From: Marsupella aquatica
Lineage: Eukaryota; Marchantiophyta
Assembly: GCA_973895155.1 (NCBI GenBank)
Contig: OZ316892.1
Coordinates: 17,546,001-17,610,000 of the forward strand
Direction: 5' to 3'
Length of the DNA stretch: 64,000 nucleotides
Shown here in pieces: positions 23,193 through 34,617 of the stretch. A program made the position numbers and the translations under genes. The stretch's first letter is position 1. Every line of letters starts with the position of its first letter. Below the pieces are notes generated by a model that worked only from the letters and a program-made list of their open reading frames with translations, did no database searches and was not told the DNA's origin.

Positions 23193-26064
23193 GCAAGAGC
23201 CTCATTCTAGGCTTCTCAACTTCTGAGTTGTCAATTCTTCCTTAGTTTCCGTTTGGGTTCCCGGATCTCTCTATGTAAGTAGAAAGCACTCTAGAAAATT
23301 ACAAAAGGTGTACAACAGTGAAGCTAAAACACATTCGTACCCTAGAGAGGAGGGTCTGTCTGTTGGTTTGAGACAAAACTGGTAATAATCATAGCCTGAA
23401 ATGATATTGCATGAGACTTGTAAAATTTGTATTAACAAGAACAAATCAATTTCACGATGTGAGTGATGCGTGTGCTAGTTGCAAATTGTTACCTGGTTTT
23501 CTTTCTCTCCAGCGTTTTATTACGACGCCTATTTTATGACACCTATTTTACAAGGCCTAGACGTCTACCGGCACTGTTGGCACAGTTGGCAAGAAAAAAT
23601 CTCAATACTAGTCCGGACTCGGACGTAAAAGAGAACTGTGATGCCTCCTCGATCGATATTAAATTGCAATGCCATCTTTTGTCTAGATATGGTATGGACC
23701 TTTCGAACAAGCAAGGAACAACCATCAGCTTCGACATCCAATAAATTGCCTACAAACTGAATTGCAAGTCTGCCTGGACATTCAGTAATTGAATCGTCAC
23801 CTTTAAGGAAAACTTAATCGCAATGTTCCAGAGACATGAAAGCAATTTCCTTTGCACGAAAATTTGACGCGAGGAAAGACATTATCTCGTGGAGATTTGT
23901 ACGGGAACGCACTTCCTGGTCAAGATGTTGGGTATAATCACATTCTACACCAAACCTGATTCTGTGGAGGGCATTCGATCCGATTTCGCTTCAAACTTAA
24001 ATCTACATAAAATATTAGAGTTTCTACACCATATCCTGCCTCATAACGGAAAGTGGGCAATGAACCTATAGCCAAATCTATTGGAATTTGGTATGAGGAA
24101 AGACAACGCTGTAATTCCAGTTTGAAACAGACAGTCACTGAATAACTCAACTATTCTCGACAATTGCTCATTTGTTCATGATGTTAAAACTTGTCATAGA
24201 AGTTGCTGTCTCTGTGACGAATTTCGTTCACCAAGTCCCCAATTACTTTCGCACTTTTGCAATTATCCTTTCTTTCAGAACGCAGTTGTTAGTGCTTATT
24301 CTGACCATTGACAACTCACTATCCAAAGCTTCACAGGTCAGTGGGCACGTGTCTACTCGCATCCGGTCCTGTAAGTCTTCTGATACAACAAATCTATCAT
24401 CAAAAGTCTAGCAATGACATACTTCCGCTTCTCGGATTTTTTTATGGTTTCCTGAATGAGAATGATACACATTTGACGTAATTGTCCTATTCAAAAAGAA
24501 TTCAGGAGTACCTTCACTTCCAGCTTTAGGACCTTCTTGCATATACCTCTCACAAGTTTCCACCTCAACACTCCCCAAAGTATTGGTAAAAAGCAAACAC
24601 AAACCTCCAAACTCTCTGCTTACCTTGCTCAATGGGAACTAGTGAGCTTGTGCAGTTCCTTATTGTTGTTTCCACATCTAGACCTGTACCTTCTTGTTGT
24701 TTCCATATCCAGTTTTTACAAGGTTCTGTTGGAATTGTTTATTTGCTTCATTCCAGTTTCAAGGTTTATGACCTCAAGGGCCTGAAAGTGTAAGAATCTG
24801 ATATCTTGATACGTAGAATGAATGCTGAGCCGAGGCAAGGGCCCCACATGAATACATGTCTGAGAGTCCAACGGAATCATCAAGGGACTCAAGAGCTAGA
24901 TGGTGGTAAACTATCTACTTTATCGGTTATAGAAAAGCTCACCCGCGAGCAACTGAAACCATTTTGTCATTTCGATTTAGTGATTGCTATACTTAGGCAG
25001 ATACACCATCCCAAACTTTGTTCCCAATTCCGACTTGGCAAAGAAATATCGCCTATCAATCTACAGTGGGAGACCCATTGTACATCTACCAAACAAATTA
25101 ATCACTAAGTCTTGTAGCGGACAATGTTCGGGGGAAAGTGGAGGAGTGGCCTGGACAATTGAAGGAGTTGAGCTGATCTCAGTGAGATCTCAAAGGATGC
25201 TTTGGCACTTGGAAGCACAGAGCCAAGTAAATTCCTATCCAAGGCTATGGTCCTGTCAACAGAAAACTTTTGGCTCTTGCCCTTGGTTTTCCACTTTGTA
25301 TATTGTGAGGCCTACCTGAGGAGGAGGAGGAGGTTGAGGCATACAAATCCGAGATTGAGGCATACAAATATGACTCAATGTTGGCATGCTATGTGTTCAG
25401 TTCGGCGCCATATACTCAAAGACTCTGCTCTTGCAAGACAACCCTTATTCCAATTTCAAGAGGTTAAGGACCTCAACGAGCAGAAAATTCCCAGCCCTTG
25501 CCCTTGGTTTCTTCACTTTGTATGCCACCAGGCCTGCTTGAGGAGGATGTTGAGGCATACAAAGTGAAAGTCCTCATACCTCACCTGCCACATCATCAAA
25601 AATTTGAAGGGCGCTCGCACATTCTTAATCACTGAGTGTTATTCTAGATACACATCTGGCTGTTGGATTTTGATGTGCAATTACACGCCCTGGCTGTAGG
25701 TTTTTGATGTGCAATTGTCAGAACGCATGCTTATCCATTTCAAAACCAAAAAGAGATTGTAACGTGTCACTACTGGCATCCTTATCATGTCCTGGTAATT
25801 GCTCATCATGTGACATTATACAGTGTACTATGTCACTCCATACCATCATAAACCCAACTATTATGTGCAAATCGCTAAGTTGTACTCCAAATATGCATCT
25901 GGTTGTTGGTTTTTGATACGCAATTACATAAACAAGTCTGAATACCCATTCTTTGATATGTTAATAGAAATGATGACAAAAACCATAATGCACTATCATT
26001 AATTTGATATACATAATATCCCATGGTCCTTTCAAATACATAAATTTTGGTGGGGCCCTAGAGT
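23193..26064. other. Intergenic, no gene recognised
   Basis: Short frames only. The 25285-25570 part holds two copies of a block reading CCCTTGG-TTT-CCACTTTGTAT followed by TTGAGGCATACAAA. The 25645-25925 part holds three copies of GGCTGTTGG-TTTTGATGTGCAATTAC. These look like decayed repeats. No transposase or reverse-transcriptase motif was seen. Confidence 0.45.
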
Positions 26065-27625
26065 CATCTTACTTATAAAGCGTCAACTACAAGCTAGAGT
26101 TGGGGCCTAGGCTTATCGAGTGAAGCCTCTAGACCTTAACTCCATGGCTCATCATGTGGATGTGAAAACTCATGACTGTGATGTATGTCAAATGATAATC
26201 ACCCATGTTTTTATGGTCATTTCTATTTGTATTAACAAATGAGCTCTATGGCAGCAGCATTAATATGTGCATAGAAAATTGTATGATATGTAATGTATGA
26301 TTATTGAAATGATGACATGCATGATGATTTATCATTTCATTAACCTTCAAAAAAATGTGAATAAGGAATATATTTTGGTGACATTTTTATTGTCCTATTC
26401 ACGTTCAAAGACCAAGTAGTCGGGGCTAGTTCTCTAGTCCAATTATGGGGAGGAATCTATATCCCTCTCACTAATAATTATGGGATATATACTAGAGTTG
26501 GGGTCTAGGCTTCTATTGTGAAGCTTCTACACCATGACTCTAGGGCCCACCAAAATCCATGTGAATAAAAAAAACCATAGAATGTCATGTATGTCAAAAT
26601 GATAATAATGACAGACCTTGACTCTAAGGACTCACCAAAATTTATGTGGATGGAAAGAAATATGGGATGTGATGTATCTCAAAATGATATTCATCCATGA
26701 TAAATTTTGTCATTATCTTACTTATAAAGGGCAAAGGGGAAGCTAGAGTCAAGGTCTAGGCTTCTAGAGTGAAGCTTCTAGACCGTGGCTCTAGGGTCAC
26801 ACCAAAGTAGATGTGCATGGAACAAAGATATGCATGGACATGATGGTATATTATATATATGACATGAATAAGAGCATATGTGCAAAAATATGTATGTATA
26901 CGATGATATATTATGTATCACATGAATGAGAACATACTTGCATGTAAAGAAGATATGCATAGACAAGACAATATATTATATATGACATGAATAATTGTTT
27001 TATATAGTTTCATTAATATTTATAGAATATAAAATAAAAAATATATTTTGTTATATTTTATTGTCTTCTTCTGGTCACCCTTTTGGACTAGTTCCTATTA
27101 ACATTAAAAGAATGAGCATTCAATCTAGTGCAAAACAATTAAAAAGCAATTTGTAAATATGGAGGAGATTTGCATTGTCACGCTGGGTCAACCAGCACTA
27201 AAACAAGACACTAGCTCGGATTACCCATTCTTTGAACATGAATAGCGGGCAGAACAATAAATATGTTACCAAAATATACTCCTTCCCATTTTTTGAACAT
27301 GAAAAGAGGGGAGTACAATAAATATGTTACCAAATTATATTGTTTCTTCACATTGTTTGAACATTAATGAATTGATTAAAAAACCATCATGCATGTCATC
27401 ATTTTAATAATCATACATAATATATCACACTCTTATCTATGCACATATGTTATGGTGGGACCATAAATATTTTTAATAAAAAAAAATTTATGATAAAAAA
27501 ACATTATGATTATCATTTGGTACACATCACGAGTTTTCACATACACTTGCTGAGTCATGGAGTTAATGTATAAAGGCTTCACTCTAGAAGGCTAGTCTCC
27601 CTACTCTAAGACCTTTATAAGTAAA
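26065..27625. mobile_element. Foldback-like repeat element with ~130-bp inverted arms
   Basis: The left arm (about 26070-26200) contains CTTACTTATAAAG, GAGTGAAGCCTCTAGA, CTTAACTCCATG and CAAATGATAATCA. The right arm (about 27495-27620) carries the same blocks in reverse complement and in mirrored order. Extra direct copies of the left-arm core occur near 26485-26560 and 26720-26815. Between them lie AT-rich tandem copies (26790-27000, about 60-bp period). No open reading frame is present. The structure suggests a foldback or MULE-type MITE; no clear target-site duplication was identified. Confidence 0.55.
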
Positions 27626-27865
27626 ACTAAAAGATACTGAAGTTATCCTTGAAAGCGAAGGAAAGGTTTATAATATGGAGCAAACGAGCTATTTGTGAAC
27701 ACTACTCCGAGCTCTAACTTGTAGTTGGAGTTTTATAAGTAAGCTTAAAAGACACTGAAGTTATCGTTGAAAGCGAAGAAAATGTTTATAATATGGAGCA
27801 AAAGAGCGATTTGTGTGTCATGGATGCGATTTGCGTTGTTGCGCTGTGTCAAGCAGCGCTACAAC
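27612..27865. repeat. Direct repeat (119-bp period) followed by a hairpin
   Basis: A block reading TATAAGTAA, then GAAGTTATC.TTGAAAGCGAAG and TTTATAATATGGAGCAAA, occurs at 27612-27698 and 27731-27818. Just after it, GTTGTTGCGCTG and CAGCGCTACAAC can form a 12-bp stem with one mismatch and a 7-nt loop. A diverged version of the hairpin region is also present near 27165-27220. Confidence 0.6.
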
Positions 27866-28419
27866 AAGACAGTAAAGCTGTCCTTTGGAAGCGAAGGAAA
27901 GAGGTAACGTGAATTATTAAGGCGACCGCCCGCAAAATCGGGAAAGAAGGCATGCGGGTTTAGCCGTTGAGCGTCCCATCAGTCTTGGCATGCCCTCATT
28001 GGTCCGCGTGGGATGACACTGGACCGTATGTGTGCCACGAATCCACGTGGACACTCATGGAGCCAACACCTGTTGAAGAATAGGAACTTGCACACGTCCA
28101 AGCTAGGTGCCGCCATAGCACTGGCCACGCTGATCTGTCAACGGCAGTCTTCGTGACAGTTGATCGGCGTCAATATTATAAGATGTGCTTCTTTCCCTCT
28201 GTTTCCGCACCTCTCATCAGCCATATGACCCACTCGCCCTCTTGTGTAGCTCAATCAAGACTTTCAATCGCTTCTCGTCGCCCACATCTTGGAACTGAGT
28301 CTGCCCGTTGGTTTCGCATTTGTTGCTTCTGGAGTGATCCCATTTCTGCATCGTTGAGTTTTAGTCGCTCGTCGTCCCGATCTTCGAATTGAGTTTGTGA
28401 TCCGACTTCGGCAACGACC
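27866..28419. other. Intergenic, no gene recognised
   Basis: GC-richer than the region to its left. It may contain the promoter and leader of the small ORF at 28420, but no motif decides this. Confidence 0.35.
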
Positions 28420-28575
28420 ATGAATCCTCTGTCCAGGCTGAGAATAGGTGTGCGCAGGATGTTCCGGAGGACGGGCCGCCAGACCAAAATGGCGAATCAC
28501 AGTGCTACCTCGCCTCACACTACCGGACACTACAAGCGCCACCTCAGGCGGATGATGTTCTGGAGGAGGTATTGA
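28420..28575 (+). CDS. Small basic ORF (51 aa), hypothetical
   Basis: An ATG-initiated frame of 51 residues, strongly basic and Arg-rich (starts MNPLSRLRIGVRRMFRRTGR, ends MMFWRRY). No family was recognised. Splicing at AG-GTATTG near 28569 to the acceptor GCGCAG near 28713 would replace the last residue with PRATTSAF, so the 3' end is uncertain. The composition could suit a mitochondrial or nucleic-acid-binding peptide, or may be chance in GC-richer DNA. Confidence 0.2.
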   Translation: MNPLSRLRIGVRRMFRRTGRQTKMANHSATSPHTTGHYKRHLRRMMFWRRY

Positions 28576-28792
28576 TCGATCGGATGTGGGTTTCGTTCAC
28601 CATTTTCTTTGTTGACATGTTGCCTCTTAGTCAGGATATCGTCAGCTTTGTCCTGGATGAATCGAGGATTCAGAAGTGTGCCGTCTTACGATCTTTTTGC
28701 TTTCTGATGCGCAGACCTCGTGCGACGACGAGTGCCTTCTAAGCGATCCCTTCATACGGTTGATCGCCGGACACATGGAGAAGATACGAAGG

Positions 28793-28833
28793 GAAGCAAG
28801 CCAGCAAGAAGCAAGCCAGCAAGAAGCAAGCCA
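28793..28833 (+). repeat. Short tandem repeat, 15-bp unit
   Basis: Nearly three consecutive copies of AAGAAGCAAGCCAGC. No gene can be assigned to it. Confidence 0.7.
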
Positions 28834-29827
28834 GCTGAAAAAGCTGCCAACGTGACTTGAAAATCTGCTGAGATCCTGACTTGCTGCACACTTAGGAACG
28901 GAAATTTGTTCCTCTTATTCATAAGCAGCTGAGGACAATGAGCCAGTCCGATTCAAAGCGGGATTGGAGATTTTATGGATTTAGATAAAGAACAGCTTTC
29001 ATAGTAAAAAGATCCGGTACTTCTTGTGTACTACTCCTCTCGCTGGCCATAGTTTGTGTACATGATTTAGCTTCAATGGAAAGGTTTAGAGTGTAGAATC
29101 GCGAGTGGCGGTGACAATGTAAAATAATTAGGCGAGATCTGCCTTCTGTGGTTCTCTTTTGTGTTATTGTTCGATTATTGAAGAAGGATTTGCATTGATG
29201 CATCGATACCTTTTCAGATCTCATTGAGCCTGCATCTTGATGCGTGGACTTCCGTATATTGTCCGGGGCGTTCCTTTATTGCCATCCGGTTATGTCGCAA
29301 TAGATCTGGTAAAGATGTACGTCTTTTGTGTTGTATCACGCGGCACTCTTTGTGACAGTGCTTACTCGGTTGACAGAGCAAGCGAAGATCGATCATCTCA
29401 ATGGGCAATAACTCTTCAGTGTGCCATGCCAATGAATAGTGATGGCACACTGAATAGTTGCTACAAATTCATGGCAGTTCAATCGGCAACTAACTCCGGG
29501 CTATGTTAACATGAACCTCTGAACAGCTCCTACAGGCAGTACAAGTTACTAATCTGCCAGAGCTCGACGAAATCATACTATGTAAATGAACTTTTCCCAC
29601 TGACAATGGGATGCAAGTAAGACAAACGTACTGTTGCCACGCCTACTGATACAAAAAAACGCGGATAAATACTGCTGGTGCCAAATCAAGTGTCTAATGT
29701 CAAAGCCGATATAGCTGTCCAAAAATTGCTACATCTCACTATATACTTGGTCAAATCTGTTAAATCTCTCTCGATGATAATTGAATTGTCGGAACACTCT
29801 TTAAGGGATCTCATCCCCCGCCACGTC
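28834..29827. other. Intergenic, no gene recognised
   Basis: Short overlapping frames on both strands without family motifs. Nothing further can be supported. Confidence 0.4.
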
Positions 29828-30406
29828 TCATTCAGAATAATGCTCATTTCCAGCAACGGTATGCGAGTCTGCAATGAGTGGCATCTGTGCAACGTACGTC
29901 GTGTAAAGCTCTACTCCTGCAGCGATGGGCCTTCTTGACCAGTCATGATAAAATTGCAAACGTCGTTTGGGATACTCGCTTGACTCGAATTCTCCCTCAA
30001 ATCCCAACACACGTTGGCTCTCTCTTTCTACCATCTTGCTTTCTCTGGACGCTCTTGATGTATCCGGCAAGATTGGAGGGTCTGGTTCCTCCGTCAATCC
30101 AAACCTCTGCTGGGTTGGTTCACTTGATCGCAGTAGGTTAGCGTGCTACCGAATTTCAGGAAGGACTTTTGCAATTTGATGGAATGTGGCCTTTCCATAT
30201 TCCGGTACTATGAAGGGGAAAAGATCATGTCCTTTGGGAATGGCATGAGCTGTGAACAGCCCCATACCTTTATGGGGACCTAGATGAGACTTCTTGACGT
30301 GACACCAACCTTCCCAGACGAAAAAATTGGCGCCTGTGGGGTTGGCAGCCGCATTGCCTATTGGTAACCAAGCTTCTGAGGCATCTGACCCATCATTTGA
30401 GTCCAT
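29828..30406 (-). pseudogene. SET-domain-like frame interrupted by one amber codon
   Basis: Starting at an ATG (30406) the frame encodes 86 residues to a TAG at 30148-30146. It then continues open in the same frame to a stop at 29828, giving 192 codons in total. The first part contains HKGMGLFTAHAIPKGHDLF, resembling the start of a SET methyltransferase domain (KGxGLFA..xIxKG). The second part contains RRPIAAGVELYTTY, resembling the GEEL..xY end of a SET domain. The central NHSCxPN motif is absent. The simplest reading is a decayed fragment. Read-through or a very short intron (27 nt, implausible) are alternatives. The family assignment rests on motif resemblance only. Confidence 0.4.
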
Positions 30407-31740
30407 TACTAGTCCCGTGCCAAAGGCTGGGGCACTAAGGACGCGATTCTTCCATAGAATTTAAACCAGAACTGTAATGAAAACGGCAAGAAGGGGACCC
30501 ATCCATAGGACCATTGTGTCCTATAGAAGCTGAAGATAGAATAGTCACGTAGTCTTAGAGACGCGTGAGCAATTGAACTCCTAAACTAGAAGAGTACCCA
30601 AGAAAATTGTTGGAGACGGCTTGACTACCTAGATGCGGCATGACCTTGGTTAACGGAGGACCAGTTCATTTATTACCTCCGAAAGTTTCCAGTTCTTTCT
30701 AGAAACACGCCAGAGCATAAAAGAAGGGAGTTCACAAGGAGAATAGAACGATTTCATGCTTCTCAATCCCACGAGAAAAATTCAAGCATCCAAAACTGAC
30801 ACGGTTTTGAAGAGAATTAAAAGAGCTTCAACTTTTAAATTTCGTGATATTAATTGAAAAGAGCTGCGAGACTAGACGGGCAATTTGTTCAGTATTAGAT
30901 CACAAGTAAAGGGTTCAAATACAGTTTTAAATCATCGGTACAAATAATGAACAAAAATAACTCACACTAAAAACTCCAGGGGTCTACTCAATGGATCAAA
31001 TTGACAGAGGCCTTCATTCGTGTAGAGTTCTCTCACATTTAGCCCCGGACTACCCCTCTAGGAGTAAAGGGTGTGGTCCAAAGCAGAAAACAGAGTTGCT
31101 GCGGTACCCGAGGATTGTATGCACTGACTAATGAATCCCTTTACAAAAACTGGAGTTGAAGGACAGTTCTTCACGGGACCATCTTGAACTCTGTCTCAAC
31201 AGGACTGGTAGTCTAGGACCCTCAGATTCATAGTTCAGATCTGATCCACACTGAGAATGTGCACTGGCACAATATCAAACCGATTCTAATCCTTCAACCC
31301 CACTTTTGCGACTGTGATCTCTTATATGCAATTTTGAGATCCTATGAACGCAGGATACAAATTTGAAAGACGCTTTACATCTTCGCCTTTGGATTATTTC
31401 CCACGTTAGCTGCAAAAATGTTTTGAAGTAAAACCACAGGAGCATGAAACTGAATCCGACCTTGAACCCTAAGGTTCATCACTGTTATAACCTCGCATTG
31501 CAACAGATTTCGACGAATTGTAGCTTATAAATTTTCAAGCCCTAGGACTCAAGAGGTTTAGGGTTTCAACCAGCAGACCCAGACAGAGCCATATAGTCAG
31601 TCCTACTTGCTTGCCATCTAAACGATCGTCTTCATACCGCGATTCGACTCAGTTCGTTCTCTTGAGATCGGAGAAGTGACATCAAGCGTGAATCGCTTGA
31701 CAGCTCTCGACAGACAGAAATCGCAAGGCTGTCCTCGTAA
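30407..31740. other. Intergenic, no gene recognised
   Basis: AT-rich with no frame longer than chance. The right edge is downstream of the mL59-like gene and probably holds its 3' UTR. Confidence 0.5.
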
Positions 31741-32058
31741 TTACTCCTTGGCTTTCGGCTTCCTTTCCAGTCTCCGTTTCTTTGCCTCGGCTAGCATTTG
31801 AGGCATCTTCTCCATCAGCTCCACAGTTTTCGCTCGTTTTTGTTCGGCCAGACGGTCGACCTTGTGGCCCTTCATGCGAGTCTTCATTTCCTTTCGAGGG
31901 GCGTCATACGGCCACTCCCCGCCTGCGAGAAGAGTGTCCTTCCTCAGCTTGGCACGGTGCCGCGCACTGATGGCGAGAGGCTTCCATCTGCCGTTGGCCC
32001 AGTATCCATGCACGCCTTTCGCAAGCTCCGACGCCCACTTCGCCAACCCGGTTGCCAT
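31741..32058 (-). CDS. Small mitochondrial ribosomal protein, mL59-like
   Basis: A 105-residue basic protein starting at ATG 32058 (MATGLAKWASELAKG). The frame is open a little further upstream, but without an ATG. The core YWANGRWKPLAISARHRAKL, then a WPYD motif and KEMKTRMKGHK, resembles the mL59 (MRPL25) domain of mitochondrial large-subunit proteins; the C-terminus is a Lys/Arg-rich helix. No cleavable presequence is obvious. The likely role is structural in the mitoribosome. The assignment is from motif memory, and it could instead be a plant-specific small basic protein. No intron is seen. Confidence 0.6.
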   Translation of the reverse strand: MATGLAKWASELAKGVHGYWANGRWKPLAISARHRAKLRKDTLLAGGEWPYDAPRKEMKTRMKGHKVDRLAEQKRAKTVELMEKMPQMLAEAKKRRLERKPKAKE

Positions 32059-32286
32059 GTTCACCTGAACGCGAGCAATGAAAGACAATCTCCTCGCTTT
32101 CCAATCTCTCTCTCAAGCTTCCAAAAAGCAATGGATGTTTGCCAATTCTCGGTGTTTCCATCTTACGTGGGCACAAACGATTGACACTGTTCTTCGGATT
32201 CGGAAGGACAGAACCTTTACAGTGTCACACAACATTCCTGGAACCTTGTAGTGTCATGACATTAAATGAGTTTATGTACACAGTAG

Positions 32287-32440
32287 CTATGGTAACCAAG
32301 GGAACCCAAGTCACTCAGTTGAATGAAGACTGGGGCGCTGCAGGGACAAAATACCTAACCCTGGTAACCAATCGTACCCAAGTCCTTGAGTTGAATGAGA
32401 TCTCAGGCTGCTGCATGACAGAGTACCTAACCATGGTAAC
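32287..32440. repeat. Tandem ~75-bp repeat
   Basis: Blocks of the form GGTAACCAAGGGAACCCAAGTC, split as GGTAACCAA and then ACCCAAGTC.T, followed by GTTGAATGA, repeat at about 32289, 32364 and 32438. A more diverged copy lies at 32610-32710. Confidence 0.65.
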
Positions 32441-32984
32441 CAAGGGAACCCAAGTCCTTAAACCCCCACTAGCCAAGACAAAAACTTGGTTACACACATT
32501 TCACCATTTTTAGTACTTTTTCACAGAATTGTGGAGAAAAGTCAGGAGAGTAATGTGAAAAAGTGAGAAGTTTTGGACACTTCTCCTTTTATATGGTCAG
32601 TAGTGATTTAAGTTGAATGAGAAGGGAGGCCGCTCCATGGACTAAGCATTGTAACCATGGGAGCCCAACTCCTTGAGTTGAATGAGAACTGAGGCTGCTG
32701 AGTGAACATAATAATGCGGAATCCATTGAAAACCTTCTCTCAGTGGTCAAAATGGATGTTACATGTCATGTTAAAATGTAAAATGTGCAATGCTACTAAA
32801 TTAAATCTTTAGTTTGTTTGCATCACAAGTTTTTCTGTCCATCCAAGCTTACAGTTTGTCAATTTTCACATTCTCTCAAGAAACAATGCCCAGATGGACC
32901 TCCCCATTTGCTGATATGTGGTGGGAGTCCTGGTTTCTCCTCAGCCCCCTGGTTGGTTTGCTCTGGGGTCCTGGGTCAACCCTC

Positions 32985-33110
32985 TCTCCCTCCTTCCCTT
33001 CCTTGTCTGATCTTGATCTCTGGGTATTGTCCCCCTGTGGCTACCTTACATAAAATTGAATGCTCCCAAGCACGACAGGCCTGCTTTGGGCCTTCAAAGG
33101 GAAAACAAAG
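32985..33110 (+). repeat. Dispersed repeat copy 1
   Basis: Shares the ordered blocks ATCTCTGGGT, TGTCCC, CTACATAAAA (here TTACATAAAA), GCATGCTCC-like, GGGCCTGCTTT and TTTCAAGG-like with 50885-51015 on the same strand. It is probably a fragment of one transposon family; the class cannot be told. Confidence 0.45.
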
Positions 33111-34065
33111 AGTAAAATAATGTGCAACAAAGACAATTCATTTGCCTTCTAAACTTGACAAGGTATATGCTTGATGGGACCCCTGCCAAAAGAAATTTAC
33201 GTGATAGGCCATTATGAACTTTTGTTACAAACTAGGCCCCCCTCCAACACTTTTGTGTCAGATGTTCTTGTAAAGTTCCTATAAGGAGTTTTGGCTTGAT
33301 ATTATCAGCAATAAGAGCTACTGTAAAGTTTAGAGTCAAATCATGCTGAATGAAAAACTACACCATTGAGGACCCACTGAGTAACGACAGCCATCGCACA
33401 AATTGCGAGTTCCTAAGTGAAGACAATAGGTTCATGTATTCAGGTTTGAATTTCGTCTTTAGGTTGCTTCACTAAACCTATGCGTAGGGTTGGCATGATG
33501 TTTTGACATTTCTCTCTATTATTCTGTCTAAGTATGGAATGAATCTCTACTTTTGGCCATTGGTCCCTATTGCAACATGTAAATAATGTCCAAGTGTGGA
33601 ATGAAGACAAAATTTAGACCCCGAATTTGTGTAAGTATGGAAGGAACCAATGATCTTTTACTCTTGACTGTTTTCACTTGTTGTAACTTTCAAAAATTTT
33701 CTTAGTGTGAAACAAAGACACCATGGACTCAATCATAAAGGGAAATTTTGCTAGCCTGCAAGACCTAGATTAAATGTTTACTTAGACTAATGTTGTACGA
33801 AACCACTATCCTGTAGCGGTGGATACCTTAAAACTCTATGATCATGTGAAGACATAATCCATTATGTCTTCAAGTATAGGCATACGCGCGGTGGACTGTG
33901 ACACATTGTGCCATGGATTGTGGTGGGAAATGTAAGGTTGACCATGCATTAAAGCATCACATAAGAACCATGTATACGAAACCTATGAAGGGGCCTTGTT
34001 GGTAACAACATTTTTGTGGGGGACCTAGTTTGTAACAAAAATTTAGTAGGGGCTTGTTATATAAA

Positions 34066-34250
34066 TTTGTTTTGACAAGGTCCATCAATCAGATATTTAG
34101 AAACAGTCGAGATTTTTTTTGTTTTGTTGACAAGGTCCCATCAATCATATATTTACAAGAGTCAAGAATTTTTTTGTTTTGTTAACTTGACAGTCCAAGA
34201 TTTTTTGTTTGTTTTGGCAAGGGTCCATACATCCTCGAACTTGACCGTCA
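34066..34250. repeat. Tandem ~60-70-bp repeat
   Basis: Two clear copies and a partial third of a unit containing GTTTTGTTGACAAGGTCC, then CATCAATCA.ATATTTA and a T-run. Confidence 0.6.
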
Positions 34251-34490
34251 AGAAATAAAAAACGTAATTGTGTCGCGCGCACTTTGGCAGGGGAGGACTC
34301 CGCACGCCAGTTGATTCTGCCATGATTGTGTACCGTCAGGGCATGGTCAAACTTTAGCTACTCAGAGGGGTGATCGCAGCAAACGTGCATTCTCAAGCTT
34401 GGAGTTCTGCTTTCCTTTACAGACAGTACTTCGTTTGGCATAGTTACTTAGGACCTCTCAAGACCTCTCAGAACAGTCTTCCAAGGTTGA

Positions 34491-34570
34491 GAAGCAGATA
34501 GTCCCGGGGAATTGTCACTGTCCTGTTAATGGTGGCAGGAGCAGCGGTGTTTGCGCAGTTTTGTGACTCC
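34491..34570 (+). repeat. Degenerate upstream copy of hydrolase exon 1
   Basis: Beginning with GAGAAGCA, this block matches the first coding exon of the hydrolase, which begins the same way 120 bp further on (34611). ATGGTGGCAG.AGCAGC.GTG and surrounding bases align, but the start codon region reads AGAAGCAGATAG and the frame is broken. Confidence 0.6.
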
Positions 34571-34617
34571 ATCTTGCCTTCATACTGCCATCAGAACGGT
34601 CTTCCAAGTTGAGAAGC

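Larger units (their letters stand above)
32059..34370. other. Intergenic with several short tandem repeats
   Basis: Holds the promoter side of the mL59-like gene and then AT-rich DNA without genes. Separate repeat entries cover 32287-32440, 32985-33110 and 34066-34250. Confidence 0.5.

Noticed and set aside
27835-27865. Hairpin considered as a Helitron 3' end
   Set aside because: A Helitron end needs a hairpin followed within about 10-12 nt by CTRR. That is not present, and no TC start or Rep/helicase gene was found.
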